Notes: generated by a model from the sequence alone, not told the origin. DNA of 64,000 bases from Paenibacillus illinoisensis NBRC 15959 (GCF_004000925.1 NZ_BIME01000001.1:1178001-1242000); one strand, 5' to 3'; shown: positions 1-8,942, counted from the first letter of the stretch. A program made the numbers and translations.

Positions 1-426
1 TTCCTTCAGGAACGACTCGATGGATTCATCAATCATCTCTTTGACGATTTCCGCCATACGCGGGATATCCACAAGTGGCTTAATCAGCTCCTGGCCTTCC
101 ATACGAAGCGTCACTTTGGCAACGTCCAAGGCGAGATCGCCCATACGCTCGAGATCACTTGAGATTTTGAACGCCACAATAATACGGCGCAAATCCTTCG
201 CGACTGGCTGCTGGGTAATAATGAGCTTGGAGCCCAGTTCCATGATTTTGTCTTCAAGCGCATTCAGATTCGCATCATTCTTGATGATGACCTGAGCTTT
301 CTCAGCATCCAATGTCCGTAAACTCTCAATGGCACCATCCAATGCCGTTCCTACATGCTCACCCATTTGCCGAAGCAAAATGCGAAGCTCTTCAAGCTCC
401 TGATCAAATTCTTTCCTGCGAATCAT
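1..426 (-). CDS. phoU: Phosphate transport regulator PhoU (3' end outside window)
   Basis: The minus-strand reading frame starts at the ATG at 424-426 and runs off the left edge, giving 142 residues. It begins MIRRKEFDQELEEL and contains LERMGDLALDVAKV, the ExxxD-type metal-binding helix motif of PhoU. PhoU is a cytoplasmic, three-helix-bundle protein that dampens PhoR signalling and phosphate uptake through the Pst transporter. It lies 64 bp downstream of pstB on the same strand, the usual pstB-phoU order, and is probably cotranscribed with it from the Pho-box promoter further upstream. The C-terminal repeat is missing only because the window ends. Confidence 0.93.
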   Translation of the reverse strand, partial: MIRRKEFDQELEELRILLRQMGEHVGTALDGAIESLRTLDAEKAQVIIKNDANLNALEDKIMELGSKLIITQQPVAKDLRRIIVAFKISSDLERMGDLALDVAKVTLRMEGQELIKPLVDIPRMAEIVKEMIDESIESFLKE

Positions 427-490
427 AGGTTTCCATGTCCCCCTTGTCCATCATCTCCGGATACGCCGGGTTCGTTCGAATTCAGCTTGC

Positions 491-1246
491 TTAACCGAAC
501 CGTCCGGATATATAATCCTCGGTTCGGGAATCCTGGGGCGTGGAGAACAGCGTTTCTGTATCAGCGGCCTCCACAACTTCACCATTCAGGAAAAATACTG
601 TCTTACCCGATACGCGGGCAGCCTGATGCATGTTGTGGGTTACCATGACGATGGTGTACTTGTTGTGCAGTTCCTTGACCAGTTCCTCGATCTTTAATGT
701 CGAGATGGGGTCCAGGGCCGAAGTGGCTTCATCCATTAGCAGTACATCAGGCTGTACCGCGAGGGCTCGTGCAATACAGAGTCGCTGCTGTTGACCGCCG
801 GACAGACTAAGCGCCGATTTTTTGAGTACATCCTTGACCTCATCCCACAATGCAGCGTGCACAAGACTTTGCTCAACCAACTGGTCCAGCTCCGCCTTCT
901 GGGTAACACCGTGCAAACGGGGGCCGTATGCGACATTATCATAGATTGATTTTGGAAAAGGATTGGGCTGCTGAAACACCATGCCTACTCGTTTGCGCAG
1001 CGTTTCAACTTCGATTTCATTACTGTAGATATCCGATCCATCGAGCAGAACTTGTCCCTCGACACGTACTCCCGGAATCATGTCATTCATCCGGTTTAAT
1101 GTACGGAGCAACGTGGATTTACCACAACCTGACGGTCCAATGAATGCAGTTACGGTTCGTTCCGGCAGGTCCATTGATATATTTTTAAGCGCATGATGCG
1201 TATCATAGTACAAATTAAGTCCTTCAATGTGAATGAGTTCCTTCAT
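491..1246 (-). CDS. pstB: Phosphate ABC transporter ATP-binding protein PstB
   Basis: 251 residues, the normal PstB length. Walker A is GPSGCGKST near residue 40, followed by the Q-loop region ([12 protein letters not shown]), the ABC signature LSGGQQQR, and Walker [13 protein letters not shown]. PstB energises high-affinity phosphate import with PstS, PstC and PstA. Those partners are not in the window: the next gene upstream is a CBS-chemoreceptor ending at 1468, so pstB appears to have its own transcription start, driven by the four-repeat PhoP site at 1361-1399. A hairpin-forming sequence covers the last codons (CCGAACC/GGTTCGG), but no T-run follows, so readthrough to phoU is expected. 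Confidence 0.95.
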   Translation of the reverse strand: MKELIHIEGLNLYYDTHHALKNISMDLPERTVTAFIGPSGCGKSTLLRTLNRMNDMIPGVRVEGQVLLDGSDIYSNEIEVETLRKRVGMVFQQPNPFPKSIYDNVAYGPRLHGVTQKAELDQLVEQSLVHAALWDEVKDVLKKSALSLSGGQQQRLCIARALAVQPDVLLMDEATSALDPISTLKIEELVKELHNKYTIVMVTHNMHQAARVSGKTVFFLNGEVVEAADTETLFSTPQDSRTEDYISGRFG

Positions 1247-1360
1247 GGATGTTCACTTCTCCTTCGCTGGAGGGACAAACCAAGCTCCCTTTACGTTGAG
1301 GCCGAGGCCAGATCAATAATCTTCAGCATCTCGGTCATCCTTAATATCCTACCTTCTTAT

Positions 1361-1399
1361 TGTAAAAAGAGTATCACTTTCATGTTAACGGAATGTAAA
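1361..1399 (-). promoter_or_regulatory. Four-repeat Pho box (PhoP-P binding site) upstream of pstB
   Basis: Read on the minus strand there are four hexamers each separated by exactly 5 bp: TTTACA (1394-1399), TTAACA (1383-1388), GTGATA (1372-1377, weak) and TTTACA (1361-1366). This matches the known Bacillus PhoP~P arrangement of TT(A/C/T)ACA repeats with an 11-bp period. A possible -10 (TATTAA) follows about 15 bp downstream. The site is in the 221-bp gap between pstB and the upstream chemoreceptor, so it should induce pstB-phoU in phosphate starvation. Confidence 0.75.
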
Positions 1400-1467
1400 A
1401 AGACATCCTTCAACAAGCCATGACCTTCCCATTCCGATCACAGATGGTAAATGATGTCTATCTTTGT

Positions 1468-2652
1468 TTACAATTCTCCCCCAGAAATCATAGAATCCAG
1501 TTTTTTTCGGATATAATCCGCCACTTCTCCAGTCTGCTTGCCTTCCTCTGCGATGTTGGCAGCAATATGCAGCATACCTTCCACGGCGGAGTTTAAACGA
1601 TTGAAAGCTTCACTTCCTTCGGTAACATGTACGGAGCTGTCGTCAATTTCAGCAGCACTGGCGCGAACCAGTTCAACGGTTTGTCTGGTTAGTTCACCGA
1701 TCCCTTCGAGTAATGAGGACATATCTCCCGCAACCTCACGAGTTTGTTTGGCTAAGGCCCGAATCTCGCTGGCAACAACCTGGAAGCCTCGCCCATACTC
1801 GCCAGCGTGAGCTGCCTCGATGGAAGCATTCATCGCAAGCAACGCACTCTGATCGGCCAGAGAACGAATGGAACGTGCCATGCCCGCTCCGGTTTCTATT
1901 GAGGTCAGCATATCATTCGCATGCTTGCGCTGTCCTCCCATGTGCTGATGTACGCGGTTATACGAAGCCTCAACCTGCATAAGACTGCTTGCGCCCTGTT
2001 CAGACAATTGAATAATTTGTTTCGCATCTTCTCCCGTCTTTCCAGCGGATTGAACCAGTTTGGTAATCGACTCATGAATCCGGGATATTTCTTTCTGGCT
2101 CTCGGTAATGGTGTGAACACGTTCTTCTCCAGCCTCGTGCTGCATCCTTCTGGAAAGGGACATGAGATCCCGCATGGTTAATACGCCAAGCAGCCTGTTC
2201 TCCTCCGTTACAATGATGCAATCATAGAAATGCTCCTCACTTCGTGACAAGGCTACATCAATCACTTCTGGCGCATCAGCTAGTACATCCACGACTACCG
2301 GAGATGAATTAGCAACATGCGATATGGACTTGCGATAAAACAAATCCGCGGCGAAACGTCCATTCAGTATTCGATACAAGGTATCCCGCATCAATAACCC
2401 CAGCGGGCGATTCTGATCGTCACCCAATACAACACATGGATATTTCTGTTCCTGACTCAGTATGCTAGCAGCCTCTCCACAAGTGGTATGCACCCCCACC
2501 ATGGGAACCTGACGGCAGTACTCTCGGATGGCCACCTGGTTGTTAAGGGTTAATTCTGTAAGATCATCCTGAGTTAAACGAATCGAGTCATCCTCATGCT
2601 TATATGTATCTTCTACGGATAGATCAGGCTTTTCTTCGAGCAACGTGGGCAT
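1468..2652 (-). CDS. Soluble methyl-accepting chemotaxis-type protein with N-terminal CBS pair
   Basis: 394 residues from the ATG at 2650-2652, chosen because AAAGGAG lies 8 bp upstream; a longer frame to 2718 has no comparable site. Residues about 40-185 form two CBS motifs (for example CVVLGDDQNRPLGLLMRDTL and IIVTEENRLLGVLTMRDL). Residues about 195-390 form a chemoreceptor signalling coil with the conserved hairpin tip AMNASIEAAHAGEYGRGFQV. There is no membrane segment, so this is a cytoplasmic receptor. CBS pairs commonly bind adenine nucleotides, so it may report energy or phosphate status to CheA or another partner; that is inference. It sits between phoP and pstB on the same strand, but no function in phosphate control is proven. 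Confidence 0.85.
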   Translation of the reverse strand: MPTLLEEKPDLSVEDTYKHEDDSIRLTQDDLTELTLNNQVAIREYCRQVPMVGVHTTCGEAASILSQEQKYPCVVLGDDQNRPLGLLMRDTLYRILNGRFAADLFYRKSISHVANSSPVVVDVLADAPEVIDVALSRSEEHFYDCIIVTEENRLLGVLTMRDLMSLSRRMQHEAGEERVHTITESQKEISRIHESITKLVQSAGKTGEDAKQIIQLSEQGASSLMQVEASYNRVHQHMGGQRKHANDMLTSIETGAGMARSIRSLADQSALLAMNASIEAAHAGEYGRGFQVVASEIRALAKQTREVAGDMSSLLEGIGELTRQTVELVRASAAEIDDSSVHVTEGSEAFNRLNSAVEGMLHIAANIAEEGKQTGEVADYIRKKLDSMISGGEL

Positions 2653-2787
2653 AAATGCGCAATCTCCTTTACGTATGAGCTCCGTCCTGAGATGGGTTAT
2701 GTAGGTCCTAAGAATCACTCGGACAAGTTCATGCTACTCCCTCGATGTAAAGGAAAATAAAGGTTTATGTAAATTGGACGTAAAATA

Positions 2788-2827
2788 AAACTCCCCGATC
2801 ATTACGAATTTGAATGATGGGGAGTTT
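2788..2827 (-). terminator. Intrinsic terminator of phoP, overlapping its last codons
   Basis: On the minus strand AACTCCCCATCATT pairs with AATGATCGGGGAGTT (one bulged base), followed by TTTATTTTA. The upstream arm encodes the last residues of PhoP (TPHHS) and the stop codon lies in the loop. Confidence 0.8.
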
Positions 2828-3533
2828 TTCTTTTTACAACCAGTTTATAACCTACACCTCGAATGGAATCAATGTGTACGGATTCCGGGTCCAGCTCCAG
2901 CTTTTTACGCAATGAACTTACATGAACGTCTACGGTGCGCTGGCCTCCAATATAATCGAAGCCCCAGACCGCATTCATCAGGTCATCACGTGTAAGAACA
3001 ACGCCTGGCTTCTTGGCTAAGTAGAGCAGAACTTCAAATTCTTTGGGACGCAGACTTATGGATTGTCCACCCAGCGTCACTTCATACTTCAGTGGATAGA
3101 TCTCAAGTTCGCCCAGTACAATTCGTGAACCATCCTTGTCCTCTGGCTGCGGCAGGTCATCACCATTGGAATATCTTCTTAATACGGCGTCCACCCTGGC
3201 CAGCAGTTCCGACACGCCAAAGGGCTTCGTGATATAGTCGTCAGCTCCGGATTTCAGACCCTGTACCACCTCGGCTTCACCGTTCTTCGCCGTAAGGATG
3301 ATGACGGGTGTAGTTACACCCTGAACTCTTAATTTGTTCAGAATATCCAGACCGTTCATTCCGGGCAGCATCAGATCCAGCAGAATCAAATCAAAGTCCT
3401 GCGAAACTGCACGGTCATATCCTGAAGATCCATGATCCTCAGCGGTAACGTCATAACCTTCCTGTGTAAGGTTGTACGTAAGCAATCTCGATAATGTAGG
3501 TTCATCTTCAATAACTAGCAAACGCTGTGCCAT
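2802..3533 (-). CDS. phoP: Phosphate-response regulator PhoP (OmpR family)
   Basis: 243 residues from ATG 3531-3533 (GGAGAGAAGGGGTATC upstream); a 14-residue upstream extension is not supported by a ribosome site. Receiver domain residues 4-115, with acidic pocket E9/D10, phosphoacceptor D53 (LILLDLMLPG) and K103-type TKPFG. The C-terminal winged helix, about 140-235, carries RPKEFEVLLYLA and the recognition region GQRTVDVHVSSLRKKL. It is downstream of the cognate kinase phoR with a 117-bp gap that contains a two-repeat Pho box, suggesting autoregulation. In B. subtilis the order is phoP then phoR; here it is reversed. OmpR-family paralogues such as WalR cannot be excluded from sequence alone, but the pst/phoU context supports PhoP. 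Confidence 0.92.
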   Translation of the reverse strand: MAQRLLVIEDEPTLSRLLTYNLTQEGYDVTAEDHGSSGYDRAVSQDFDLILLDLMLPGMNGLDILNKLRVQGVTTPVIILTAKNGEAEVVQGLKSGADDYITKPFGVSELLARVDAVLRRYSNGDDLPQPEDKDGSRIVLGELEIYPLKYEVTLGGQSISLRPKEFEVLLYLAKKPGVVLTRDDLMNAVWGFDYIGGQRTVDVHVSSLRKKLELDPESVHIDSIRGVGYKLVVKRKTPHHSNS

Positions 3534-3597
3534 GATACCCCTTCTCTCCTTATAGGTTGTCTGTTGCCACAACACTTTTTATATCATAGCACTTATT

Positions 3598-3614
3598 TGT
3601 TAACGCTGTGTAAA
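3598..3614 (-). promoter_or_regulatory. Two-repeat Pho box in front of phoP
   Basis: On the minus strand TTTACA (3609-3614) and TTAACA (3598-3603) are separated by 5 bp, the spacing of PhoP dimer sites. A TATGAT hexamer 12 bp further downstream may be the -10. Flanking 11-bp positions match the hexamer poorly, so this is one dimer site at most. Confidence 0.5.
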
Positions 3615-3650
3615 GCAATTCATTCGATTTTACAATTCACTTCTTCAGGC

Positions 3651-5480
3651 CTAGATTTCTTCATCCTGTATCAGGGGAAGGATGACCTTGAACGTTGTAC
3701 CCATGCCAAGTTCACTCTCAACCGATAACTTGCCGTGGTGCAGCTCAACCAGATGTTTCACAATGGATAACCCAAGCCCCGTACCACCAGAGTTGCGTGA
3801 TCTTCCTTTGTCTACCCGGTAGAAACGTTCAAAAATTCTCGGCAGGTCCTTCTTCGGAATACCAATCCCGGTGTCCGATACTGCAAATACCACCTGTTCC
3901 TCGGTTTCACCATGTTCGACTGTCACCTGTAATTTAACACGTCCCCCTTCAGGAGTGTAGTTAATCCCGTTCGAGAGCAGGTTAATGAAAATCTGTTTCA
4001 TTTTATCCTCGTCGGCCTCGATATACAGCTCCTCTGGCACAAACATCTGCAAACGAATCTGCTTCTTCTCTGCCACTTTGGATAGTGTACCCAGAACCAT
4101 CTCGAAGAACGAATGCACATGTACAGGAGAACATTGCAGCGGTGCCCGCTTGGATTCGATCTTGGATAACTCCAGAATATCCCCAATTAACCGGTTTAAT
4201 CGATCGCCTTCGTCATAGATGATCTGCAAGAATGACCGTTCCGTCTCTTTGTCCTGCACTCCCCCGCTGAGCAGCGTCTCAGCAAACCCTTTGACCGCGG
4301 CCACAGGAGTCTTCAATTCATGGGAAACATTCGCTACGAACTCACTGCGCATCGACTCCAGTCTGCGTATCGCCGTAACATCCTGCAATAGGAACAGCAT
4401 CCCGCGGTATCCGCCATCATCTTCAGTCATCGGAACACCGTCAATACGAATCAGACGTTCCTCGGGGTTAAAAATACTTACCTCCTCATGCATCCGTTCC
4501 TGAACAGCTACACTTTCTTCAATCGTCCGCGTCAATTCATAATGTTTCTTCAATTCGATATAGGGTTTGCCTGTCACGCGTTCCGATTGAATACCCAGCA
4601 TACGCTCTGCTTCCCGGTTAACCAGTGCAATGGATTGGGAGGCATCAATCATGACAATGCCGCCTGCCATGTTGGCCAGGACACTCTGAAGTAGTGCCTC
4701 ATTATCACGAATCGTTTTGAGCTGTGTCTGTAGACTGTCAGCCATTCCGTTAATTGCCAGTCCAAGCTGTCCAATTTCGTCTCTGCGTGTTACCTTTACC
4801 CGTGCATCATATTCCAGTTTGGTAATCCGATGAGCTACCTTCGTGATGTGTTCGATCGGTGAGGTTAATCCCCGAGCAACCCGGTAACTAACCAGAGCCA
4901 CAATCAGGAACAACAGCCCCAAGGCTACAAACATGATTAACCAGCCACGTTGTAACCCCTGGTCCACAGCAGCCAAACTCATGGATAATCGGATGTAACC
5001 ATCGAATTCTCCGCCTGGTATTTCTACCATGTCACTTTGATCCGAGTTCACGGGCAGAGCGACATATAACATATCTTCTCCCAGTGTCTCACTGAAACGG
5101 ATGGACTGGCCATAGCCATCACCAACTGCACCCTTGATTTCTTCCCGGTCATGGTGATTATCCATTGTAGCAGGATCACTCTCTGAATCACCAATGACCG
5201 TTCCATCCCGATTAATAAACGTTACCCTTGAATCGGTGAGCTTCTCCAGCTCGCCTGCACGATCTGAATAGTACTTTCTTGTTTCAGCCGAGGTTGGATC
5301 GGTCGCATCGTGGAAAGGAAACGTCGCCTTCAGCAAATTGATTTCACGCACCATCGTTTGTTCCAGAGCCGTGGTGTGTGTAGTTTTAAATACTCTGCCC
5401 ATCGTATATCCAGCCACAATGACGGATACACCAATCAATATCATCATGATGATGGAAAGGCGAACTCGAAACGGTCTCAT
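3651..5480 (-). CDS. phoR: Sensor histidine kinase PhoR
   Basis: 609 residues. Transmembrane segments at about 9-27 and 178-200 enclose an extracytoplasmic sensor region of about 150 residues. HAMP follows (about 200-252, RGLTSPIEHITKVAHRI), then a PAS domain (about 258-365). The HisKA box FVANVSHELKTPVAAVKG has the phosphorylated His near residue 387. The ATPase domain has N box NLLSNGINYTPEGG and G boxes DTGIGIPKKD and GGTGLGLSIVKHL. It phosphorylates PhoP in phosphate limitation in characterised Bacillus species. The start has a GGAAGAG site 7 bp upstream. The adjacent upstream gene is an unrelated cupin 41 bp away. Confidence 0.9.
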   Translation of the reverse strand: MRPFRVRLSIIMMILIGVSVIVAGYTMGRVFKTTHTTALEQTMVREINLLKATFPFHDATDPTSAETRKYYSDRAGELEKLTDSRVTFINRDGTVIGDSESDPATMDNHHDREEIKGAVGDGYGQSIRFSETLGEDMLYVALPVNSDQSDMVEIPGGEFDGYIRLSMSLAAVDQGLQRGWLIMFVALGLLFLIVALVSYRVARGLTSPIEHITKVAHRITKLEYDARVKVTRRDEIGQLGLAINGMADSLQTQLKTIRDNEALLQSVLANMAGGIVMIDASQSIALVNREAERMLGIQSERVTGKPYIELKKHYELTRTIEESVAVQERMHEEVSIFNPEERLIRIDGVPMTEDDGGYRGMLFLLQDVTAIRRLESMRSEFVANVSHELKTPVAAVKGFAETLLSGGVQDKETERSFLQIIYDEGDRLNRLIGDILELSKIESKRAPLQCSPVHVHSFFEMVLGTLSKVAEKKQIRLQMFVPEELYIEADEDKMKQIFINLLSNGINYTPEGGRVKLQVTVEHGETEEQVVFAVSDTGIGIPKKDLPRIFERFYRVDKGRSRNSGGTGLGLSIVKHLVELHHGKLSVESELGMGTTFKVILPLIQDEEI

Positions 5481-5521
5481 TAATCTCTTCCTTTTTTAGT
5501 TAATCTCAATTATAGGTCAGT

Positions 5522-5857
5522 TCACTCTATCCGATCGCCACGTGTGCCTGGCAGTGAAACGACCAGGAACTCTACTTCATCTGCACTTGTATTTTGCATC
5601 TGATGAGGCACACCTGGTGGAATCTCCAGTCCTTCATGTGGCTCAAGTGTATACTCCACGCCATCAAGCTCCATACACGCCACTCCGCTCAGGATAAAAA
5701 AGAATTGGCGGCTTACGTTATGGTAATGACGTATTTCAGCTGTTCCTGCAGGCATGCGTTCATGAATAATGCTTAAACCTTCGTTCTGCACGAGATGCCA
5801 TCCATCACATTGTGCACCCCATATGTAATGTGCTGCGTTTTGTTTGCTAATCTTCAT
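5522..5857 (-). CDS. Small cupin-domain protein
   Basis: 111 residues from ATG 5855-5857 with CGGGAGGA 8 bp upstream. It is a single-domain cupin: metal-binding motif 1 is visible as EIRHYHNVSRQFFFILSG (His/His/Glu-like positions) and motif 2 as GLEIPPGVPHQMQN with its conserved His. Proteins of this size act as isomerases, dioxygenases or small-molecule sensors, and no substrate can be read here. It lies just upstream of phoR on the same strand, so some cotranscription is possible, but there is no evidence of a role in phosphate control. Confidence 0.8.
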   Translation of the reverse strand: MKISKQNAAHYIWGAQCDGWHLVQNEGLSIIHERMPAGTAEIRHYHNVSRQFFFILSGVACMELDGVEYTLEPHEGLEIPPGVPHQMQNTSADEVEFLVVSLPGTRGDRIE

Positions 5858-6068
5858 GTTGTATCCTCCCGATAGGTATGTTCCGTCTATCATATCACAG
5901 TTGCCTTTGGGACAGATTCGTTTCTAATTGAAACCAGAACGACATAAAGTGCTTTTACGGTACGAGGTCCAAGAGAACCATTTATCAAGAATATCATGTA
6001 ACTATCATTTCTGATCCTGACTTTTGTAAACATAGCACAGAAATTTGGGAACATTGTCAAAAAAACAT

Positions 6069-6107
6069 AAAGACGTACCGCCAGCATTAGCTGAACGATA
6101 CGTCTTT
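6069..6107 (-). terminator. Terminator downstream of the SDR gene
   Basis: AAAGACGTA and TACGTCTTT form a 9-bp stem with a 21-base loop; on the minus strand a run TTATGTTTTTTT follows. Confidence 0.65.
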
Positions 6108-6149
6108 AGATATGTGTGTTGAAAGTATTAACTCAAACCAAGCATCATT

Positions 6150-7019
6150 TTATCCGTTAACGACTTCGCCACCGTTGATGTGAATGACTTGTCCACTTAC
6201 ATAGGATGAATCATCCGAAGCGAGATATACATATGCAGGAGCCAGCTCATCCGGTTGACCAGGACGTTTCATCGGCTGCGTAGCGCCGAATTCGCTCACC
6301 TTTTTCTCATCAAATGTCGATGGAATCAGTGGTGTCCAGATTGGGCCTGGAGCTACCGCATTTACACGAATGCCTTTTTCAATAACATTCATGGACAGGG
6401 AACGCGTGAACGATGTAATCGCTCCTTTGGTGGACGAATAGTCGAGCAGAGTTGGGCTACCTCGATAGGCTGTGATGGACGTCGTGTTGATGATTGTGCT
6501 GCCTTGCTTCAGATGTGGCAGGGCTGCCTGCGTGATATAAAACATCCCGAAGATATTGGTGCGGAACGTCCGCTCCAGCTGTTCAGGCGTAATATCCTCC
6601 AGCTGCTGCTGTGGGTGCTGCTCGGCCGCATTGTTAACCACAATATCCAGCTTGCCCAGCTGCTCTACCGTCTGTTGAACAGCTTTCTTGGCAAATGAAT
6701 CATCACCAATGTCTCCGGCAATCAGGATACACTTGCGTCCTTCCTGTTCCACTTGACGTTTGGTTTCTTCTGCATCCTGGTGCTCGCTCAGGTATACAAT
6801 GGCTACATCCGCGCCCTCTTTGGCATACGTAACGGCAACTGCACGCCCGATTCCACTGTCACCTCCGGTAATAAGGGCAACTTTGTCCAATAATTTGTCA
6901 GCCGCCTTATACTGCGGTTTTTCGAACTCCGGCTTAGGGTGCATCTCCGATTCAATTCCGGGACGCTGGTCCTGATGTTGTGCTGGCATCGTTTTTTGCG
7001 ATTGTGTATTGGTTGACAT
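6150..7019 (-). CDS. Short-chain dehydrogenase of the general stress protein 39 type
   Basis: 289 residues from ATG 7017-7019 (AGAGGAG 9 bp upstream). An N-terminal polar tail of about 40 residues rich in Gln, Pro and Lys (TMPAQHQDQRPGIESEMHPK) precedes the Rossmann fold, as in the Bacillus YdaD/YhdF group. NAD(P)-binding motif TGGDSGIGRAVA, structural NNAAEQHPQ, catalytic Ser (TTSITAY) and YSSTKGA Tyr/Lys are all present, and the family C-terminal YVSGQVIHINGG. The substrate is unknown. Related genes are general-stress genes in Bacillus; I could not recognise a convincing sigma-B promoter here. Confidence 0.88.
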   Translation of the reverse strand: MSTNTQSQKTMPAQHQDQRPGIESEMHPKPEFEKPQYKAADKLLDKVALITGGDSGIGRAVAVTYAKEGADVAIVYLSEHQDAEETKRQVEQEGRKCILIAGDIGDDSFAKKAVQQTVEQLGKLDIVVNNAAEQHPQQQLEDITPEQLERTFRTNIFGMFYITQAALPHLKQGSTIINTTSITAYRGSPTLLDYSSTKGAITSFTRSLSMNVIEKGIRVNAVAPGPIWTPLIPSTFDEKKVSEFGATQPMKRPGQPDELAPAYVYLASDDSSYVSGQVIHINGGEVVNG

Positions 7020-7382
7020 TTCACATTCTCCTCTCAAAATGAATGGCTCTAAACTTCTCATTCTGTAGGATGGCATGAACAGTACAGATTATTCCTGCTG
7101 CAGCTGACATCATCCAAAACTCACTTCTGCTGTCTCGATACTTACTTACCACTCTCTTTTGGAGGTCAAACAGAAAATATAATGAATTAAAGATTGTACC
7201 AAATTTCGATTATTTTTCGAAAATGACCTGTTTCATGACACAAATTGTATTCCTATGCTGCTTGGGCTGATGTACAATGTACAGTATACAAATGTGATTT
7301 TAGTACCTTATACCCGGTATATATCCTGCGTTCGATCAAGCATCTTAAATAACAGATTCTCAATCTGACATGGAGCCAATCA
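7020..7382. other. Divergent intergenic region between SDR and GGDEF genes
   Basis: 363 bp with no gene. A possible promoter for the rightward GGDEF gene is TTGGGC (7262-7267), 17 bp, TATACA (7285-7290). The spacer contains the repeated palindrome TGTACAaTGTACA (7271-7283), a possible operator. Leader length to the start codon would be about 90 nt. Confidence 0.3.
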
Positions 7383-8942
7383 ATGGAATCGCACATTAAC
7401 GCTTATATATCCCTTGTAACCACTTCAGCCGTCCTGAATGTTTTTTTGTGTGTATACACCTATTTTAGAAGAGCAGAAATTTCAAGAGCCAACGTATTTA
7501 TGCTCTATACGGCTGCCTTATCCGTTTATACCTTTGGTTATGCCATTGAGCTCGCCAGCAATACACTGGAACAAATGAAATTCTGGACGGTAGTGGAGTA
7601 CATGGGCATGCCTTTCTCCGCCTCCCTCGGCTTGATCCTGATGATCCAGTACACGGGCAAGTCACTATCGAAAAAGGCAACTGCAGCGTTGTTCGTCATT
7701 CCGACGATTACGCTCTTCATGGTTGCAACCAATGACTATCACCATTTGTTCTATAAAAAAGTATGGCTTCGAACAGATAGTTCTGTTCCTTTGATGGATA
7801 TTGCCGCTGGCCAATGGTATGTTGTTCACGGAGCATTTACGTTTTCATGTCTATTATGTGCGTGTCTGATCCTCATTGCGCAATGGAAGCACACCAAGAA
7901 AATGTATCGCCGTCAGCTGCTTACATTGATTACATCCCAACTGATACCGATGACGGGTGCCTTTCTTTATTTAATGGGACTGACGCCAGGAGGAATGGAT
8001 CCTGTGCCGGTACTCATGTGTGTCACTTCATCCATGTACATCTGGGCAATCCTGTCTTCTCGCTTGTTGACCATCGTTCCTATAGCCAAAGACAGTATCT
8101 TTGAGAGCATGCGCGAGGGCGTTATTGTCCTGGATGGTTCGAATCGTCTGGTCGATTACAACAAAGCGCTGCGCGATATGCTGCCTGAACTGGAGACAAG
8201 CATGGTTGGACAGCCGCTGAATGATATCTGGCTTTCACTGGCCGGAGAGACTTTTCCCGTGGAATATGGAAGAGAAGGCCTACAGACGGATCTCTATTGG
8301 CAGTTACATGGGCAGACGGTCTGTTATCAGGTCAGAACATCTTATGTGCATAACAAAAACGGAGAGACCGTTGGAAGCTTGATCATGCTAATCGATATTA
8401 CGGAGCAGCGGTTTCTGCAAGAACAATTGAAGCAGCTAGCTTATTTCGACGGTTTGACCAAAATATACAATCGGACGCAGTTCCTGCATAAAGGCCGTGA
8501 AATACTGAACGAGGCACAGCTTAGCCATCAGCCTGCAACTTTTATTCTATTTGATATCGATCATTTTAAACGGATCAACGACACTTATGGACACGAAGTT
8601 GGGGATCAGGCCCTTGTTCATGTCGTCTCGGTATGTAATCGTTATTTGAACTCTGAAATGGTGTTCGCCCGGTATGGCGGAGAGGAATTTGTCATTGCCC
8701 TGCCGAATGCAGCTCTTCAGGATGGAAAGCAGCTAGCCGAGCAGTTACGTGTCGCTTTGCTGAATGACCCTCTTCATGTGGAGGGAAGTCTTGTTCCCAT
8801 TACTTCAAGCTTTGGGGTTGCCCAGTATAGCAGTGAAACGGATTCACTTGAATCCTTGCTTCGGGATGCCGATAGTGCATTATACGAGTCCAAACGAAAT
8901 GGGCGCAATGCTGTATTTGCTCATTCAGTCAGCCTTACCTAA
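7383..8942 (+). CDS. Membrane-bound diguanylate cyclase (7TM-PAS-GGDEF)
   Basis: 519 residues. The first about 225 residues contain seven hydrophobic helices of the histidine-kinase N-terminal 7TM type. A PAS-like domain spans about 232-345 (VLDGSNRLVDYNKAL to MLIDITEQ). The C-terminal GGDEF domain, about 355-512, begins LAYFDGLTKIYNR, has the substrate loop FDIDHFKRINDTYGHEVGD and the active-site signature RYGGEEFV. No RxxD inhibitory site is found 5 residues before GGEEF, so product feedback may be lacking. It should synthesise cyclic di-GMP in response to a membrane or cytosolic signal. Monocistronic: opposite-strand genes lie on both sides and a terminator follows. Confidence 0.9.
   Translation: MESHINAYISLVTTSAVLNVFLCVYTYFRRAEISRANVFMLYTAALSVYTFGYAIELASNTLEQMKFWTVVEYMGMPFSASLGLILMIQYTGKSLSKKATAALFVIPTITLFMVATNDYHHLFYKKVWLRTDSSVPLMDIAAGQWYVVHGAFTFSCLLCACLILIAQWKHTKKMYRRQLLTLITSQLIPMTGAFLYLMGLTPGGMDPVPVLMCVTSSMYIWAILSSRLLTIVPIAKDSIFESMREGVIVLDGSNRLVDYNKALRDMLPELETSMVGQPLNDIWLSLAGETFPVEYGREGLQTDLYWQLHGQTVCYQVRTSYVHNKNGETVGSLIMLIDITEQRFLQEQLKQLAYFDGLTKIYNRTQFLHKGREILNEAQLSHQPATFILFDIDHFKRINDTYGHEVGDQALVHVVSVCNRYLNSEMVFARYGGEEFVIALPNAALQDGKQLAEQLRVALLNDPLHVEGSLVPITSSFGVAQYSSETDSLESLLRDADSALYESKRNGRNAVFAHSVSLT

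Noticed and set aside
491..530. CCGAACC/GGTTCGG hairpin at the end of pstB as a terminator
   Set aside because: No T-run follows on the minus strand and the hairpin lies before the pstB stop, so phoU readthrough is more likely.
5890..6087. 65-codon minus-strand open frame upstream of the cupin gene
   Set aside because: It overlaps the SDR terminator region, has no ribosome site and reads as random Phe/Val/Met-rich sequence.
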